From Clostridia bacterium (GTDB taxonomy: Bacteria; Bacillota; Clostridia; Acetivibrionales; DSM-27016), in assembly GCA_026414765.1 (NCBI GenBank), contig JAOAIJ010000042.1:171900-235899 (forward strand): 64,000 nt of DNA. The letters are read 5' to 3'. The first letter of the stretch is position 1, and every line of letters begins with the position of its first letter. The notes under the pieces are model-generated. The model saw nothing but the letters and a program-made list of their open reading frames with translations, was not told the origin of the DNA and did not search any database. Below are positions 27,489 through 35,972 of the stretch, one piece after another. The translations under genes were made by a program, and so were the position numbers.

Positions 27489-28012
27489 TCAAACAATTTT
27501 CAATGAAGTGAAATAATAGTATCCAGGCAAATCATTTTGTACATCGCTATTTTTACTGAATTCGACACTTTTGCCGAAGTGTTGTGCAGCTATCAACAAA
27601 TGACAAATACCTATGCCCATTTCAATCTTGTTAGTCTTTTCATAAATAAGGGCTTTTATTAAGTTTGATTTAGTGCAGTATGCATGGATTATACTGTTTC
27701 CTCCTGCAAAAAACCATGGTTGGTCGTTGGAGCAAGGCGTACAGGTTCGAGTAATTCATCCTCACCTTCCATGTTTCTAATTTGTTCGAGAGGCTTTCTC
27801 TTAAATTCGGATACACTTAACCTGTACAATGGTTCATTAGGCTTTCCAAATGCCATTAATATAACGAATTCAAGATTTGTAACATTTAGTATTCCCTTCG
27901 TAGGCTTTGGCCATCCTTGCCAACAACTGCCGATACCGTTGGAAGATAGGATAAAACACTTCATCTTTCGCTGCTCTAAAATTAAAGCAAACATTTCTTT
28001 TTCTGTACGCAT
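27489..28012 (-). pseudogene. nitroreductase-like gene, truncated and frameshifted
   Basis: From 28012 a frame encodes ILSSNGIGSCWQGWPKP and later SEFKRKPLEQI and EPVRLAPTTN, all typical of the TM1586-type nitroreductase family; it stops at 27689. The rest of the fold (KIEMGIGICHLLIAAQHFGK and PGYYYFTSLKIV) continues in another frame to a stop at 27489. So one frameshift separates the two parts, and about 90 N-terminal residues with the first FMN-binding loop are missing. A GAGGAG precedes 28012, but the product cannot be a complete enzyme. Confidence 0.75.
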
Positions 28013-28076
28013 TGTATAAACTCTCCTCTATACTTTGCCCTTCATCCAACCAGCACTTAATTTATCTATTATACAT

Positions 28077-28991
28077 TTATACATCATGTTCATAATTCCG
28101 GATAATATTTTTTGCCTTTTCCTTTATTTCATTGACCAAATCAACAGGTTCAATAACCTTAGCCTTATCTCCAAATCCCAGAACCCAGGATACCATATAG
28201 CCTCTATTTGTATATCCGACAGAAAATTTCAACCTTCCATCCTCCATAATCTGATAACAATCAGGCCCGTATTCCTCAACAAGACGATATTCCAATGACT
28301 TGTCAAACAAAATGGTAATTCTGTTTTCATCAGTAAAATAATCATCTAAATCAAACTCTTCAGAGGGCACTTCTCTTGGAACAAATACCTCATCAAGCAC
28401 TCCATGCCTCCATAAACGGTTAAGTTTGAACAGACGAAAATTATTCCTGTTCCTACAGTAGCCAAACACATACCAGGATGTCCATTTAAATGTAATAAAA
28501 TATGGCTCAATCGTCCTGTTTGCAAGTCCCTTTTCAGAATAGTAATCAAAGCTCACAAGCTTGTTTTCCTTTATTGCTGATTTTATCAGGCTGATTTTTT
28601 CTGAAAGGCTTGATTTATAATGTGAGGAAAGGTCTATGATAATACTGTCTTTTACTGAAACAACAGCCTCAGTTTTAGGTGACAGCTTTAAAATCAATCC
28701 TTCAATTCTGGCAGAATCAGAAACACTGCCAATGCTTTTCAAGCCAGCTATAATGCTATGTAATTCATCAATGGTTAATACACTCTTATCAAGCTTATAG
28801 CCATGAGCAATAGAGATTCCCCCATCTCCACCCTGGTAGGTAATAATGGGAATACCTGCTTTACAAATGTCATCAATGTCTCTATGAATTGTCCTGCGGG
28901 AAACCTCAAACTTTTTCGCGAGCTCCGGCGCAGTTACTTTATCACGCTGTAATAACACGGTAATGATACCCAATAAACGGTCTATTTTCAT
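28077..28991 (-). CDS. YafY/DeoR-type regulator with WYL domain
   Basis: A 304-residue protein with an N-terminal helix-turn-helix (residues 1-55; VTAPELAKKFEVSRRTIHRD). A WYL sensor domain spans about 135-215 (LVSFDYYSEKG, FKWTSWYVFGYCR), followed by a C-terminal WCX-like extension. Such proteins respond to small ligands or nucleotides. It sits alone on its strand next to the dead nitroreductase gene, which may once have been its target. Confidence 0.9.
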   Translation of the reverse strand: MKIDRLLGIITVLLQRDKVTAPELAKKFEVSRRTIHRDIDDICKAGIPIITYQGGDGGISIAHGYKLDKSVLTIDELHSIIAGLKSIGSVSDSARIEGLILKLSPKTEAVVSVKDSIIIDLSSHYKSSLSEKISLIKSAIKENKLVSFDYYSEKGLANRTIEPYFITFKWTSWYVFGYCRNRNNFRLFKLNRLWRHGVLDEVFVPREVPSEEFDLDDYFTDENRITILFDKSLEYRLVEEYGPDCYQIMEDGRLKFSVGYTNRGYMVSWVLGFGDKAKVIEPVDLVNEIKEKAKNIIRNYEHDV

Positions 28992-29085
28992 TGCCTACCT
29001 CATATCAAAAGCACATTTTTATATATATTAACAAAATGCATTCTATTTGTATACTCACTATCGCAGCCTCCGATTCATATTGTAT

Positions 29086-29132
29086 GGGAGCGTTCCTCCA
29101 AATGAGTCTGAATTCAATGCAGGGAACGCCCC
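29086..29132 (-). terminator. hairpin after the GNAT-methyltransferase gene
   Basis: Arms GGGAGCGTTCC (29086-29096) and GGAACGCCCC (29123-29132) pair with one mismatch across a 26-base loop, 10 bp after the stop codon. There is no T run on either side, so it is a weak terminator candidate or an mRNA 3'-end stabiliser. Confidence 0.4.
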
Positions 29133-29141
29133 TTTCTCAAA

Positions 29142-30371
29142 CTACTTCCGGGCAATCAGAACAGCGTGACTGCCTTCCGGCTTGATATCCTCATGGAATA
29201 CTGAAACGTGAGAAAAACCAGCTTTCAGAAGCAGTTCTTTCTGCAGATCAATTGTAAAAGGTATATCAATGTGATAATATCCACTATATCGTTTGTCTAC
29301 CAGTTCCTTTGTAATACGAAAATACCTTTGCATATACTGCTCCATCATCATTCTGTCAACGATAAAATCGGATTCGATGTACAAACCTCCAGGTTTCAGA
29401 GAAGATACTATATTTCTGTATATTCCTGCTTTTACATCCTCCATAAAGTGATGCAAAGTGAAGCTTGATACAACATAATCAAAGGACTCCTGCGGATATT
29501 CCCACCCAATGTATGAACCGCATATTGTATGTATCTGCTGAGCTTTTGAGGAATATTTGTCTTTCAGTAACTCCAGCATTTTCTCTGACATATCAATACA
29601 TGTAACTTTTGCTTTGGGTACACGGTTAAGCAGATATTCCAGCTCAATTCCAGTGCCGCAGCCGATGTCAAGTATGTCCATTTCATTGCTGTTTACAGGA
29701 ATAGATTCTGCAACACACTTATAGCATTCAATATCTGCCACCCTCTTTAGCATATGTGAATCATAGCCGTCTGCTCGTGCATCGAAAAACTCAGACATTT
29801 CTTCCACATTGCAATTAAAGTTCCAATCAGCATCAGGAATATGCTCTATATGATATAAACGGTAATAGTCAAAATCCGCCATATTCCCGTTATAATTCAG
29901 CCTTCGTGAATCACCATAAACAAACCCCAATTTTTCGATGACTTTTCTTGATGAAGTGTTTTCGGGCTTTATAATAGCTGAAATCACAGCCAGACCCTGC
30001 TTCTCAAAGGCGTACCAGATTAGCGCTTTTGCTGCTTCAGGCGCATAACCGTACCCCTGGAACGGATCGGCAATTGCAAAAAGAATTTCTATCTCGTTGT
30101 TTATCTCTGCCTTTGGAGCATATCCAATCAGTCCAATACATACATTATCTTCTTTACGTTCAATGGCAAACACTCTGAATAGTTCAGATGCCTGGCACTT
30201 CTCATTTATCCAATCAATCCATTTAATAGCATCTTCCTCATTATTCAATATCATATCCTGCATCCAGAAAGCAACCTTAGGCTGCCGACTGTTTATTGAC
30301 GCCGCATAAGCATCTTCCCGTGTAAAAGGACGAAGGTCAAGCCTTTTTGTTTCAATGTTAGTTATCAGCAT
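29142..30371 (-). CDS. fusion protein: GNAT acetyltransferase + class I SAM methyltransferase
   Basis: About 409 residues. The N-terminal half (1-175) is a RimJ/RimL-like acetyltransferase (RLDLRPFTREDA, GYGYAPEAAKALIWYAFEK, NTSSRKVIEKLGF). The C-terminal half (200-405) is a Rossmann methyltransferase with DILDIGCGTGIELEYLLNR (motif I), VTCIDMS (motif II) and FDYVVSSFTLHHF (motif IV). I chose ATG 30371 because GGGAGG lies 10 bases before it; the frame is open from 30389. A 44-codon ORF ends 2 bp before this start, so the two are translated together. The fusion could act twice on the same substrate, perhaps that small peptide. Confidence 0.88.
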   Translation of the reverse strand: MLITNIETKRLDLRPFTREDAYAASINSRQPKVAFWMQDMILNNEEDAIKWIDWINEKCQASELFRVFAIERKEDNVCIGLIGYAPKAEINNEIEILFAIADPFQGYGYAPEAAKALIWYAFEKQGLAVISAIIKPENTSSRKVIEKLGFVYGDSRRLNYNGNMADFDYYRLYHIEHIPDADWNFNCNVEEMSEFFDARADGYDSHMLKRVADIECYKCVAESIPVNSNEMDILDIGCGTGIELEYLLNRVPKAKVTCIDMSEKMLELLKDKYSSKAQQIHTICGSYIGWEYPQESFDYVVSSFTLHHFMEDVKAGIYRNIVSSLKPGGLYIESDFIVDRMMMEQYMQRYFRITKELVDKRYSGYYHIDIPFTIDLQKELLLKAGFSHVSVFHEDIKPEGSHAVLIARK

Positions 30372-30373
30372 GT

Positions 30374-30508
30374 CTATAATACCTCCCATCTGTTTCTGTT
30401 TTCATATTTTGTTACATCAACCTCTGATACCTTATAAGGTTTTGCAATCATCCGGTTTTCAAGCACCTCTTCCAGCAAGTACATTGAATCACTCCCTTTT
30501 CTCTCCAT
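30374..30508 (-). CDS. 44-residue peptide encoded just before the GNAT-methyltransferase fusion
   Basis: ATG at 30508 follows AAGGAG eleven bases upstream; TAG ends at 30374, two bases before the next gene. The product is acidic in the first half (YLLEEVLENRM) and basic/aromatic in the second (KPYKVSEVDVTKYENRNRW), ending WEVL, with no Cys and no hydrophobic segment. Size, place and coupling to a double modifying enzyme recall RiPP precursors, but I recognise no family. It could also be a small conserved regulator. Its RBS and tight spacing make real translation likely. Confidence 0.55.
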   Translation of the reverse strand: MERKGSDSMYLLEEVLENRMIAKPYKVSEVDVTKYENRNRWEVL

Positions 30509-30620
30509 AATTCTTATTTCTCCTTTCCTCTTCCAACACAAAGTACCCGCCAATTTCGCGGATCATGACACTTATTAGCATTCACAGCCCTTTCCGAGCT
30601 GCACATTTTACACAAAACAA

Positions 30621-30670
30621 AATCACCATGTCATTGCCTTGAAAATTAAGACAATGAGAATGGTGATTGA
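30621..30670 (-). terminator. hairpin with T-rich tail, terminator or leader attenuator
   Basis: Imperfect stem of about 18 pairs, outer arms AATCACCAT / ATGGTGATT, then TTTTGTTTTG on the minus strand. It lies 110 bp upstream of the 44-codon ORF and 420 bp downstream of the membrane protein gene. Confidence 0.55.
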
Positions 30671-30740
30671 TGTACTGAAATAAATGATATTTATTGAACA
30701 TTTCTTAAGCTAGGAAAACCCTCAGCAATAGAAATGCCAC

Positions 30741-30790
30741 TTCACTTAATAAATAGATATATCTCACTCAATATGCAGCTCTCACTTAAT
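30741..30790. repeat. three direct repeats of a ten-mer (YTCACTTAAT)
   Basis: Copies at 30741-30750, 30763-30772 (CTCACTCAAT) and 30781-30790, start-to-start 22 and 18 bases. They are upstream of the 44-codon ORF/GNAT-methyltransferase operon and could be binding sites for a regulator. Confidence 0.4.
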
Positions 30791-31092
30791 TTTCTTTTAC
30801 GCAACAAATTAAAGCCCTGGACAACAAGGCTATAAATACATTTATTCGTTTCAGAAAATTTAAGCGTTAGCTGGCATGGGACTACCTCACTTTGTTTGAA
30901 TTTGAGAATATTTTACTATGCGTACTTGCAAATGTAAAGAAGATCATAATATATTTTTAAAATCCGATCATCAATTTTTCTCGCCACTGAACATGCATGA
31001 AGTATCCTCTTTGGTAGCACTAAACCCAGAACATCTCATACCAGAAGTGATCAATAAACTGCCTTTTCTATTTACTAATGAAGAGCTTATTC

Positions 31093-31956
31093 TTAACAAT
31101 TACTGAAGTTTTTTGTTCCGGATTTAAGAAGTGAATCCATGATAACTACGATCAAGTAGCAGGATAACACATCTGCTGAGGTTATAGTTAAGAACCATCC
31201 GGGACGAATAGTTATTACACCTATTTTCGTTAATATAAATTGAGTTAAAAACAATCCGCTAAATACCATACACTTCACAAACCAGCTTAGTTTCATCTGA
31301 TAAACATAAATCATAATATTTATGATTATGAAAAGGGGAATATGAACCAATATCAAATTGTCCTTAAATACATTTGGAAACACATTATAGTTTATTATTC
31401 GAAACTTTCCATATACAAAAGCTGAACGCACTAACCCGTAACTGGACACAACCGCAAAATACAAGGCAAAATAGTAAGTCAAGAATTTTGGTGAATTGAG
31501 TAGTTTATAATACCACTTTTTAAACAGGAAAGCCAGCACTATTAAGCCAACTAAAGTAATCCAAGCTTTATACCAATTATGCTGATATACTCCCAGTTTT
31601 AAAAAAAGAATTTCAATTAAGTAATAAATTACAGCAGAAATAAAATTCCATATTGTACGTGATTTGTATATAACCAACAATACCAATGTAGTACAGATTG
31701 AAAGTTGAGAAAAGTGATTTCCCATAACTGTATCAAGAAATGCATCCTTGGAAATCTTTGGATAATAATTATAGGCCCCGCCATAGAAACCAAGGAGAAT
31801 AGACTCTGCGCTGTAAACAAAACCCAAAGTTGTAAAAGTAAAAGCTATATTGAATTTTCTGCAATCGGGCTTCCTTATTATTAGTATTGAAGCAACAACG
31901 CTTGTAATGCCTAATAAGACATACCATATGGTATTAGTCCAAAATGTTGGGCTCAT
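31093..31956 (-). CDS. multi-pass membrane protein of unknown function
   Basis: About 287 residues from ATG 31956, chosen because GGAGG lies five bases before it; the frame is open further up to 32022. Eight hydrophobic segments spread along the protein, with short aromatic-rich loops (NYYPKISKDAF, YQHNWYKAW). This looks like the CBO0543-type integral membrane proteins of Clostridia and Bacilli, though I hold that match loosely. No catalytic motif is visible and the neighbours give no hint. Confidence 0.7.
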   Translation of the reverse strand: MSPTFWTNTIWYVLLGITSVVASILIIRKPDCRKFNIAFTFTTLGFVYSAESILLGFYGGAYNYYPKISKDAFLDTVMGNHFSQLSICTTLVLLVIYKSRTIWNFISAVIYYLIEILFLKLGVYQHNWYKAWITLVGLIVLAFLFKKWYYKLLNSPKFLTYYFALYFAVVSSYGLVRSAFVYGKFRIINYNVFPNVFKDNLILVHIPLFIIINIMIYVYQMKLSWFVKCMVFSGLFLTQFILTKIGVITIRPGWFLTITSADVLSCYLIVVIMDSLLKSGTKNFSNC

Positions 31957-32107
31957 AATTTCCTCCATGCAGAAAACACAATCACCAAATGTTACAAACT
32001 TAAGTACTAATCCTGGTACCATTCTAAGAAATGAATATAATTATTTACAATTAGTATTGGCAGAAAATTAATTATTGAAACAAATAAATTTTATAGAACC
32101 CCGCTTG

Positions 32108-33034
32108 TCAAAACAATTCTATTTGGACTTTCTTAAGTGATTTTACTTTTCTTTCAGTTACCCTTTCTTCTGATTTAAGTATATCGTTGAGGATTTCAGA
32201 TTTGGGATTATATGCTTTCATATTTGATTCAACTGATTTTTCACTAAAATTTGCATAACAGTATACGCAGCCATTGGCACAGGTGTTATAAGTACCAATG
32301 TCTATACTTTCCACACATCCACAGTATTCCCTCTGGTTTTTATCCTGCTTCACATCAAGCTTATGACCGCATACCTTTTCAATAATATCTTTATCTATAC
32401 AACTGGCTTTTCCAATACCATAAACAGTCAAATCCATTTTCTCACAACAGGCTTTTACATCCAGGTCATAGCTCTTTGCAGTTTGTCCAATAAATACTGC
32501 AAGTTCAGCGATTTCCATATCGGTTATATCTCTGATAACATCTGTCCTTAACTTCTTATAATAGTCCACAAAGCTAATTGTAACGCTTTCTGTATATGAA
32601 CGGAGTCTATCACAAAGCTGTAAAAACTGCCCCAGGTGGTAATCTACTGTCAGTCTGTCATTCAATATTATAGGGTCATATCTCCACAACACCCGTTCTT
32701 TACCGACTAAACTGCTCAACTCAATAAACGTACTCACAATATCATTCTTGTCACGCATATTTTTCTCAATCGTGCAATCATATGGTGTAAGCGTGAATTG
32801 AAAATAATATTTATACCCCATATTATCGATAAGTTTGAGGTGAGGAATAATATTCTTTGCATCTTTTGTCCAAAAAACAATGCAATCCACAACATCAGGC
32901 GACAAAGAAATTCTACTCACCTGTGAATGATTAATAGGATTCCTGGTTAGAACATACCCTTCTTTCAAGCGGTTTATGAACCACTCAGAATAATAGCAGG
33001 GAATATCAGTGCGTCTTGAAACAGATAAAATCAT
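32108..33034 (-). CDS. DUF1848 family protein (radical-SAM-like)
   Basis: A 308-residue protein with the family's N-terminal signature SVSRRTDIPCYYSEWFINR, the middle VFWTKDAKNI, and a C-terminal Cys cluster CGCVESIDIGTYNTC followed by CVYCYAN. The CANGCVYC part recalls the cluster-binding motif of radical SAM enzymes but at the C-terminal end. The biochemical role of DUF1848 is not known to me; an Fe-S function is likely. The gene stands alone. Confidence 0.85.
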   Translation of the reverse strand: MILSVSRRTDIPCYYSEWFINRLKEGYVLTRNPINHSQVSRISLSPDVVDCIVFWTKDAKNIIPHLKLIDNMGYKYYFQFTLTPYDCTIEKNMRDKNDIVSTFIELSSLVGKERVLWRYDPIILNDRLTVDYHLGQFLQLCDRLRSYTESVTISFVDYYKKLRTDVIRDITDMEIAELAVFIGQTAKSYDLDVKACCEKMDLTVYGIGKASCIDKDIIEKVCGHKLDVKQDKNQREYCGCVESIDIGTYNTCANGCVYCYANFSEKSVESNMKAYNPKSEILNDILKSEERVTERKVKSLKKVQIELF

Positions 33035-33161
33035 AAAATCACCTCAACTGCATGAACTTTAAAATTGCTACAAATGAGTTTAACATTTATTTGCAGAGTT
33101 ACACTTTCTTAATATCTCTTAACTCTCTTTTATTAAACATGCCCAGCTCCCACTCATGCAT

Positions 33162-33833
33162 CTATCGCGCTCTTTTGGCAAGCAGCCGAAATGATTCATT
33201 CAGATGAACAAAGAGATGTCTGCTTGCAGGCATAAGGAGAAGTCCTGAATAAGTCTTTTTACCCCAATAGTCAAGGAGCCAAGCTGCCTCATTATGCACA
33301 GCTCCTTCATCTAATAACCGTTTTAACCTTGATGGCTCTACTCTATTTTTCAGCTCCTCAGGTTTTAAGGATTTTACAATTTCTATTGTTCTTAGGCCAA
33401 CGGAGTTTCTATATCCCCTTAAAGCTTCCATTTCTATTGAATTCGATAATTGCTCAATTTCATTCTCATTCATTGCATTTCCTGTATCATAAAAGTTTAT
33501 ACTTAGCTTTTCTGTCCAGTCTCCGTTAGTCATAACCTGTGATTCATTTGCAATCAAAATATTCATGGTAATATCTTCGATTCTAGCAGAATGCCAAAGC
33601 TTCCATGCAATAGACTGTTCTTCTATGAAAAGCTTTCTAAATGCAGATTCATTCATTTTATTCCATAATTCATCTTCAAAAGAAAAAGTCGTTGGAGATA
33701 CCTGAGATGAATGAACCATCCCATGAATAGCTAAAAATATATCTATACATTTTTCAAAGTCATTTGATTTCGACCATGTGTCCTGCAAAATCTTAAATTG
33801 TTCATTCCAATATACTCTGTTTAAATCCTTCAA
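33162..33833 (-). CDS. DinB-like four-helix-bundle protein
   Basis: The 223-residue, mostly helical protein has three well-placed histidines: AIHGMVHSS near residue 35, WHSARIEDI near 80, and PASRHLFVHL near the C-terminus. This fits the metal site of DinB/YfiT-like proteins. Many bind a divalent metal and work as thiol transferases or in stress response; others are unknown. No operon partner is clear. Confidence 0.75.
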   Translation of the reverse strand: MKDLNRVYWNEQFKILQDTWSKSNDFEKCIDIFLAIHGMVHSSQVSPTTFSFEDELWNKMNESAFRKLFIEEQSIAWKLWHSARIEDITMNILIANESQVMTNGDWTEKLSINFYDTGNAMNENEIEQLSNSIEMEALRGYRNSVGLRTIEIVKSLKPEELKNRVEPSRLKRLLDEGAVHNEAAWLLDYWGKKTYSGLLLMPASRHLFVHLNESFRLLAKRAR

Positions 33834-33922
33834 GTTTGCACCGCCTTATAAATATTAAGAAATAACATTTACCACATTATAACTTAAAAGCGTTCTCTAT
33901 TCCATCGCATATCCTGAATAAA

Positions 33923-34036
33923 CTAAACGCCGTCAATCAAATATTTAGCTGTGTGGCTCACCATGTCGAAATCAATCGTATCCAATGTATCTTTTGGCGT
34001 ATGGCTATATTCCAAGGCACCACTAGCAATCTGCAT
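33923..34036 (-). pseudogene. C-terminal fragment of an M28-type peptidase
   Basis: The 37-codon frame contains YSHTPKDTLDTIDFD and ends AKYLIDGV, the typical last part of M28 family aminopeptidases (zinc-binding His in the HTPKDT loop). The rest of the gene is gone. Its upstream end runs into the MerR-like gene, which itself looks cut short, so a deletion probably joined the two. Confidence 0.65.
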
Positions 34037-34310
34037 GTTGTCTTGCAGTATCCCACTGTTTCTTTGCTATTGCCCACATAGTTTCATTTCCGGCATTCCT
34101 TATTCGCCTGTTTGTAAAAGGATAGCCAAATATACTCCGACATACTTTCATCTGCAAAACATGCAGTTCTTCAAACATACGGTAGTTATTTGTATTTCTT
34201 TGTGCCTGGGATATAAAACCCAATTTTTCATAAAGCCTTATGGTATTCGGATGAATACCGAACATTTTAGCCAGGTCAATAGCATTATAACTTTTTTTAT
34301 TTTTCTGCAT
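34023..34310 (-). CDS. MerR-type regulator, probably truncated
   Basis: The 95-residue protein starts with a good MerR helix-turn-helix (AIDLAKMFGIHPNTIRLYEK, residues 10-29) and part of the second wing (NTNNYRMFEELHVLQ). The coiled coil and sensor domain of full-length members (120-270 residues) are missing. The last residues overlap the M28 peptidase fragment in another frame. It may still bind DNA but cannot sense like a full protein. Confidence 0.7.
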   Translation of the reverse strand: MQKNKKSYNAIDLAKMFGIHPNTIRLYEKLGFISQAQRNTNNYRMFEELHVLQMKVCRSIFGYPFTNRRIRNAGNETMWAIAKKQWDTARQHADC

Positions 34311-34335
34311 TGTAAATCACCAAACCATTTGCACC

Positions 34336-35220
34336 TTATTCTCTAAAATTCTTAAAAACTCCATTTCCCAGATTGTAATGATAGATATTAGTGTTATTGA
34401 AATTATCATTTTCTAATAATTCTTTTCCATTCTGATACTCAATTGGCAAATATTCTTTGCTAAATGCCACTTTATTGTTTGAAACAGTCTGAAGATATAC
34501 ATATACGATGGTTTTTGTTTCCTCATTACATAATGCATACTCATATACTTTACTACTTCCATAAGCCGTAATATATGCAGGGTAATTAAATTTTGTATTT
34601 GAATATTCGATGGAATTGGCTACTTTTCCGTTTTTTATTTTAATCTCACATTTTATATTTTTAAGCCTATCAATTTCTGCTCTGTATTCTTCATCAGAGT
34701 AGGTACATTTTAAAAACTGCTGATAACCTACAGAAAACCCCATTCCTCTACATGAATAAAGAAACTCTATATCCTTGGCGTTTTTCGAAATTTCCTTGGG
34801 AAATATATATAGCCCGCCCCGTAAATCTTCTTTTTCACCATCTATATGACCTTCATATATGCCATAGTTACTGATATCAATCGTCGTATAGCTTTGATTG
34901 CCAAGTGAAAGTAAACCTAATACTATAAGACCGAAACATATTATCATAATAATGCTAATGCATATCGCTCCCAACACTATGAACATTGTCTTTCGCCTGT
35001 TTCTTTTCTTTACCCGGAGTGCCAAGTCTTTAAATATTTTATTATTATCTTCCTTTATTTCATCAGGTATTGATGAGTTACAGTACGAGTCCCATAGTTT
35101 CTTACACGTTGCGCACTCTTTAATATGACCTTCAACCAGTTGCTTACTATTTTCACTGCATACGCCGTCAATGCATAACGGCATAATATCTTTTGCAACA
35201 TCACAAGTTATTCTTTTCAT
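34336..35220 (-). CDS. anti-sigma factor with zinc finger and one membrane helix
   Basis: A 294-residue protein. The N-terminal zf-HC2 domain shows His-x3-Cys-x2-Cys in GHIKECATC (residues 31-39) plus the earlier Cys at 6 and 16. A transmembrane helix lies at about 79-105, and the 190-residue C-terminal domain is outside the cell, with no family I recognise. The start overlaps the ECF sigma gene stop by 20 bp, so this is its membrane-bound inhibitor. The outside domain presumably senses envelope stress. Confidence 0.9.
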   Translation of the reverse strand: MKRITCDVAKDIMPLCIDGVCSENSKQLVEGHIKECATCKKLWDSYCNSSIPDEIKEDNNKIFKDLALRVKKRNRRKTMFIVLGAICISIIMIICFGLIVLGLLSLGNQSYTTIDISNYGIYEGHIDGEKEDLRGGLYIFPKEISKNAKDIEFLYSCRGMGFSVGYQQFLKCTYSDEEYRAEIDRLKNIKCEIKIKNGKVANSIEYSNTKFNYPAYITAYGSSKVYEYALCNEETKTIVYVYLQTVSNNKVAFSKEYLPIEYQNGKELLENDNFNNTNIYHYNLGNGVFKNFRE

Positions 35221-35704
35221 TGCAATAGCCCTCCATTCCTTCCTGAATCTGAACCTTGGCCCTAAAGTAGGTTACTCTTGCCCAATTTTCAGTTTTGCAA
35301 AAAATTTTACCTATTTCTCTATAAGAAAGTTCGCCGAAAACCCGCAGCATAAATACTTCTTTATATGGTTCATTTAGCTTATGCAACTGTTCATGGATTT
35401 TGAGTATGTGCTCTTTCTCGCAATACTCTTGCTCCAAATTTCTTTCTTCACTAATATCTTCGATATTTTCAAGTGACACTATCCGCTTATCCTTACGAAG
35501 ATAGTCTATATAAGTATTCTTTGCAATCTGGCAAAGCCAGGAAAAAACATTTGCATCATCGCTCAAGTTTTTACTTTTCTCCAAGGCTTTAAAAAATGTT
35601 TGTTGTGTAATCTCTCTTGCAATACTATCGTCGCTGCTTAACCTGATTGCAAAGGAGTATACTCTCGAGAAATATCTGTTGTACAGCATCTCTATTTCCA
35701 GCAA
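35201..35704 (-). CDS. ECF-type RNA polymerase sigma factor
   Basis: A 167-residue protein with region 2 (YSFAIRLSSDDSIAREITQQ, FSWLCQIAKNTYIDYLRK) and region 4 (LNEPYKEVFMLRVFGELSYR, EIGKIF), and no regions 1 or 3. It is translated together with the overlapping anti-sigma gene. The usual autoregulated promoter should lie in 35705-35970, but I cannot point to its -35/-10 with confidence. Confidence 0.93.
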   Translation of the reverse strand: MLEIEMLYNRYFSRVYSFAIRLSSDDSIAREITQQTFFKALEKSKNLSDDANVFSWLCQIAKNTYIDYLRKDKRIVSLENIEDISEERNLEQEYCEKEHILKIHEQLHKLNEPYKEVFMLRVFGELSYREIGKIFCKTENWARVTYFRAKVQIQEGMEGYCNEKNNL

Positions 35705-35895
35705 CTTGTCACCTCCTCATAAGTATAACGATAAATTTTGCATTTCGTTACAAATATTTCTTATACCAATTATGCAAAATGTCTGTCTACCTATGCATAT
35801 CCTGCCTTGCTCAATATTAATAGCCCTTCGGCCTTAATTAAGGCGAAAGACAGACTTACATGAAAACATTGGTGGAAAGATAAATACAGAGTGAA

Positions 35896-35946
35896 AAGGA
35901 GTGTCTCTCCAAAGCAGAATTTGGTTATTTTTCGACACTCCCTTTA
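35896..35946 (-). terminator. terminator of the double-GNAT gene
   Basis: Arms AAGGAGTGTC (35896-35905) and GACACTCC (35934-35941) with a 28-base loop; TTTTC follows on the minus strand. It lies 27 bp after the stop of the GNAT gene. Confidence 0.55.
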
Positions 35947-35972
35947 TCTGTTACTAACTTAGAAATATACTC

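Larger units (their letters stand above)
30509..31092. other. 584-bp intergenic region with terminator-like hairpin and three direct repeats
   Basis: Two signals are visible. Around 30620-30670 a strong hairpin (AATCACCAT ... ATGGTGATT, with CATTG/CAATG inside) is followed on the minus strand by TTTTGTTTTG. It can terminate transcripts from the right or act as an attenuator for the 44-codon ORF operon. Around 30741-30790 the ten-mer C/TTCACTTAAT occurs three times (30741, 30763 with one change, 30781). An open frame at 30918-31106 on the plus strand lacks a good RBS and is not called. Confidence 0.4.

Noticed and set aside
30509..30670. T-box leader before the 44-codon ORF
   Set aside because: A terminator hairpin is present, but the conserved T-box bulge sequence (GGGTGG...CCGCG type) is not.
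30918..31106. 62-codon plus-strand frame
   Set aside because: Lacks a ribosome binding site and ends over the membrane protein gene; no family seen.
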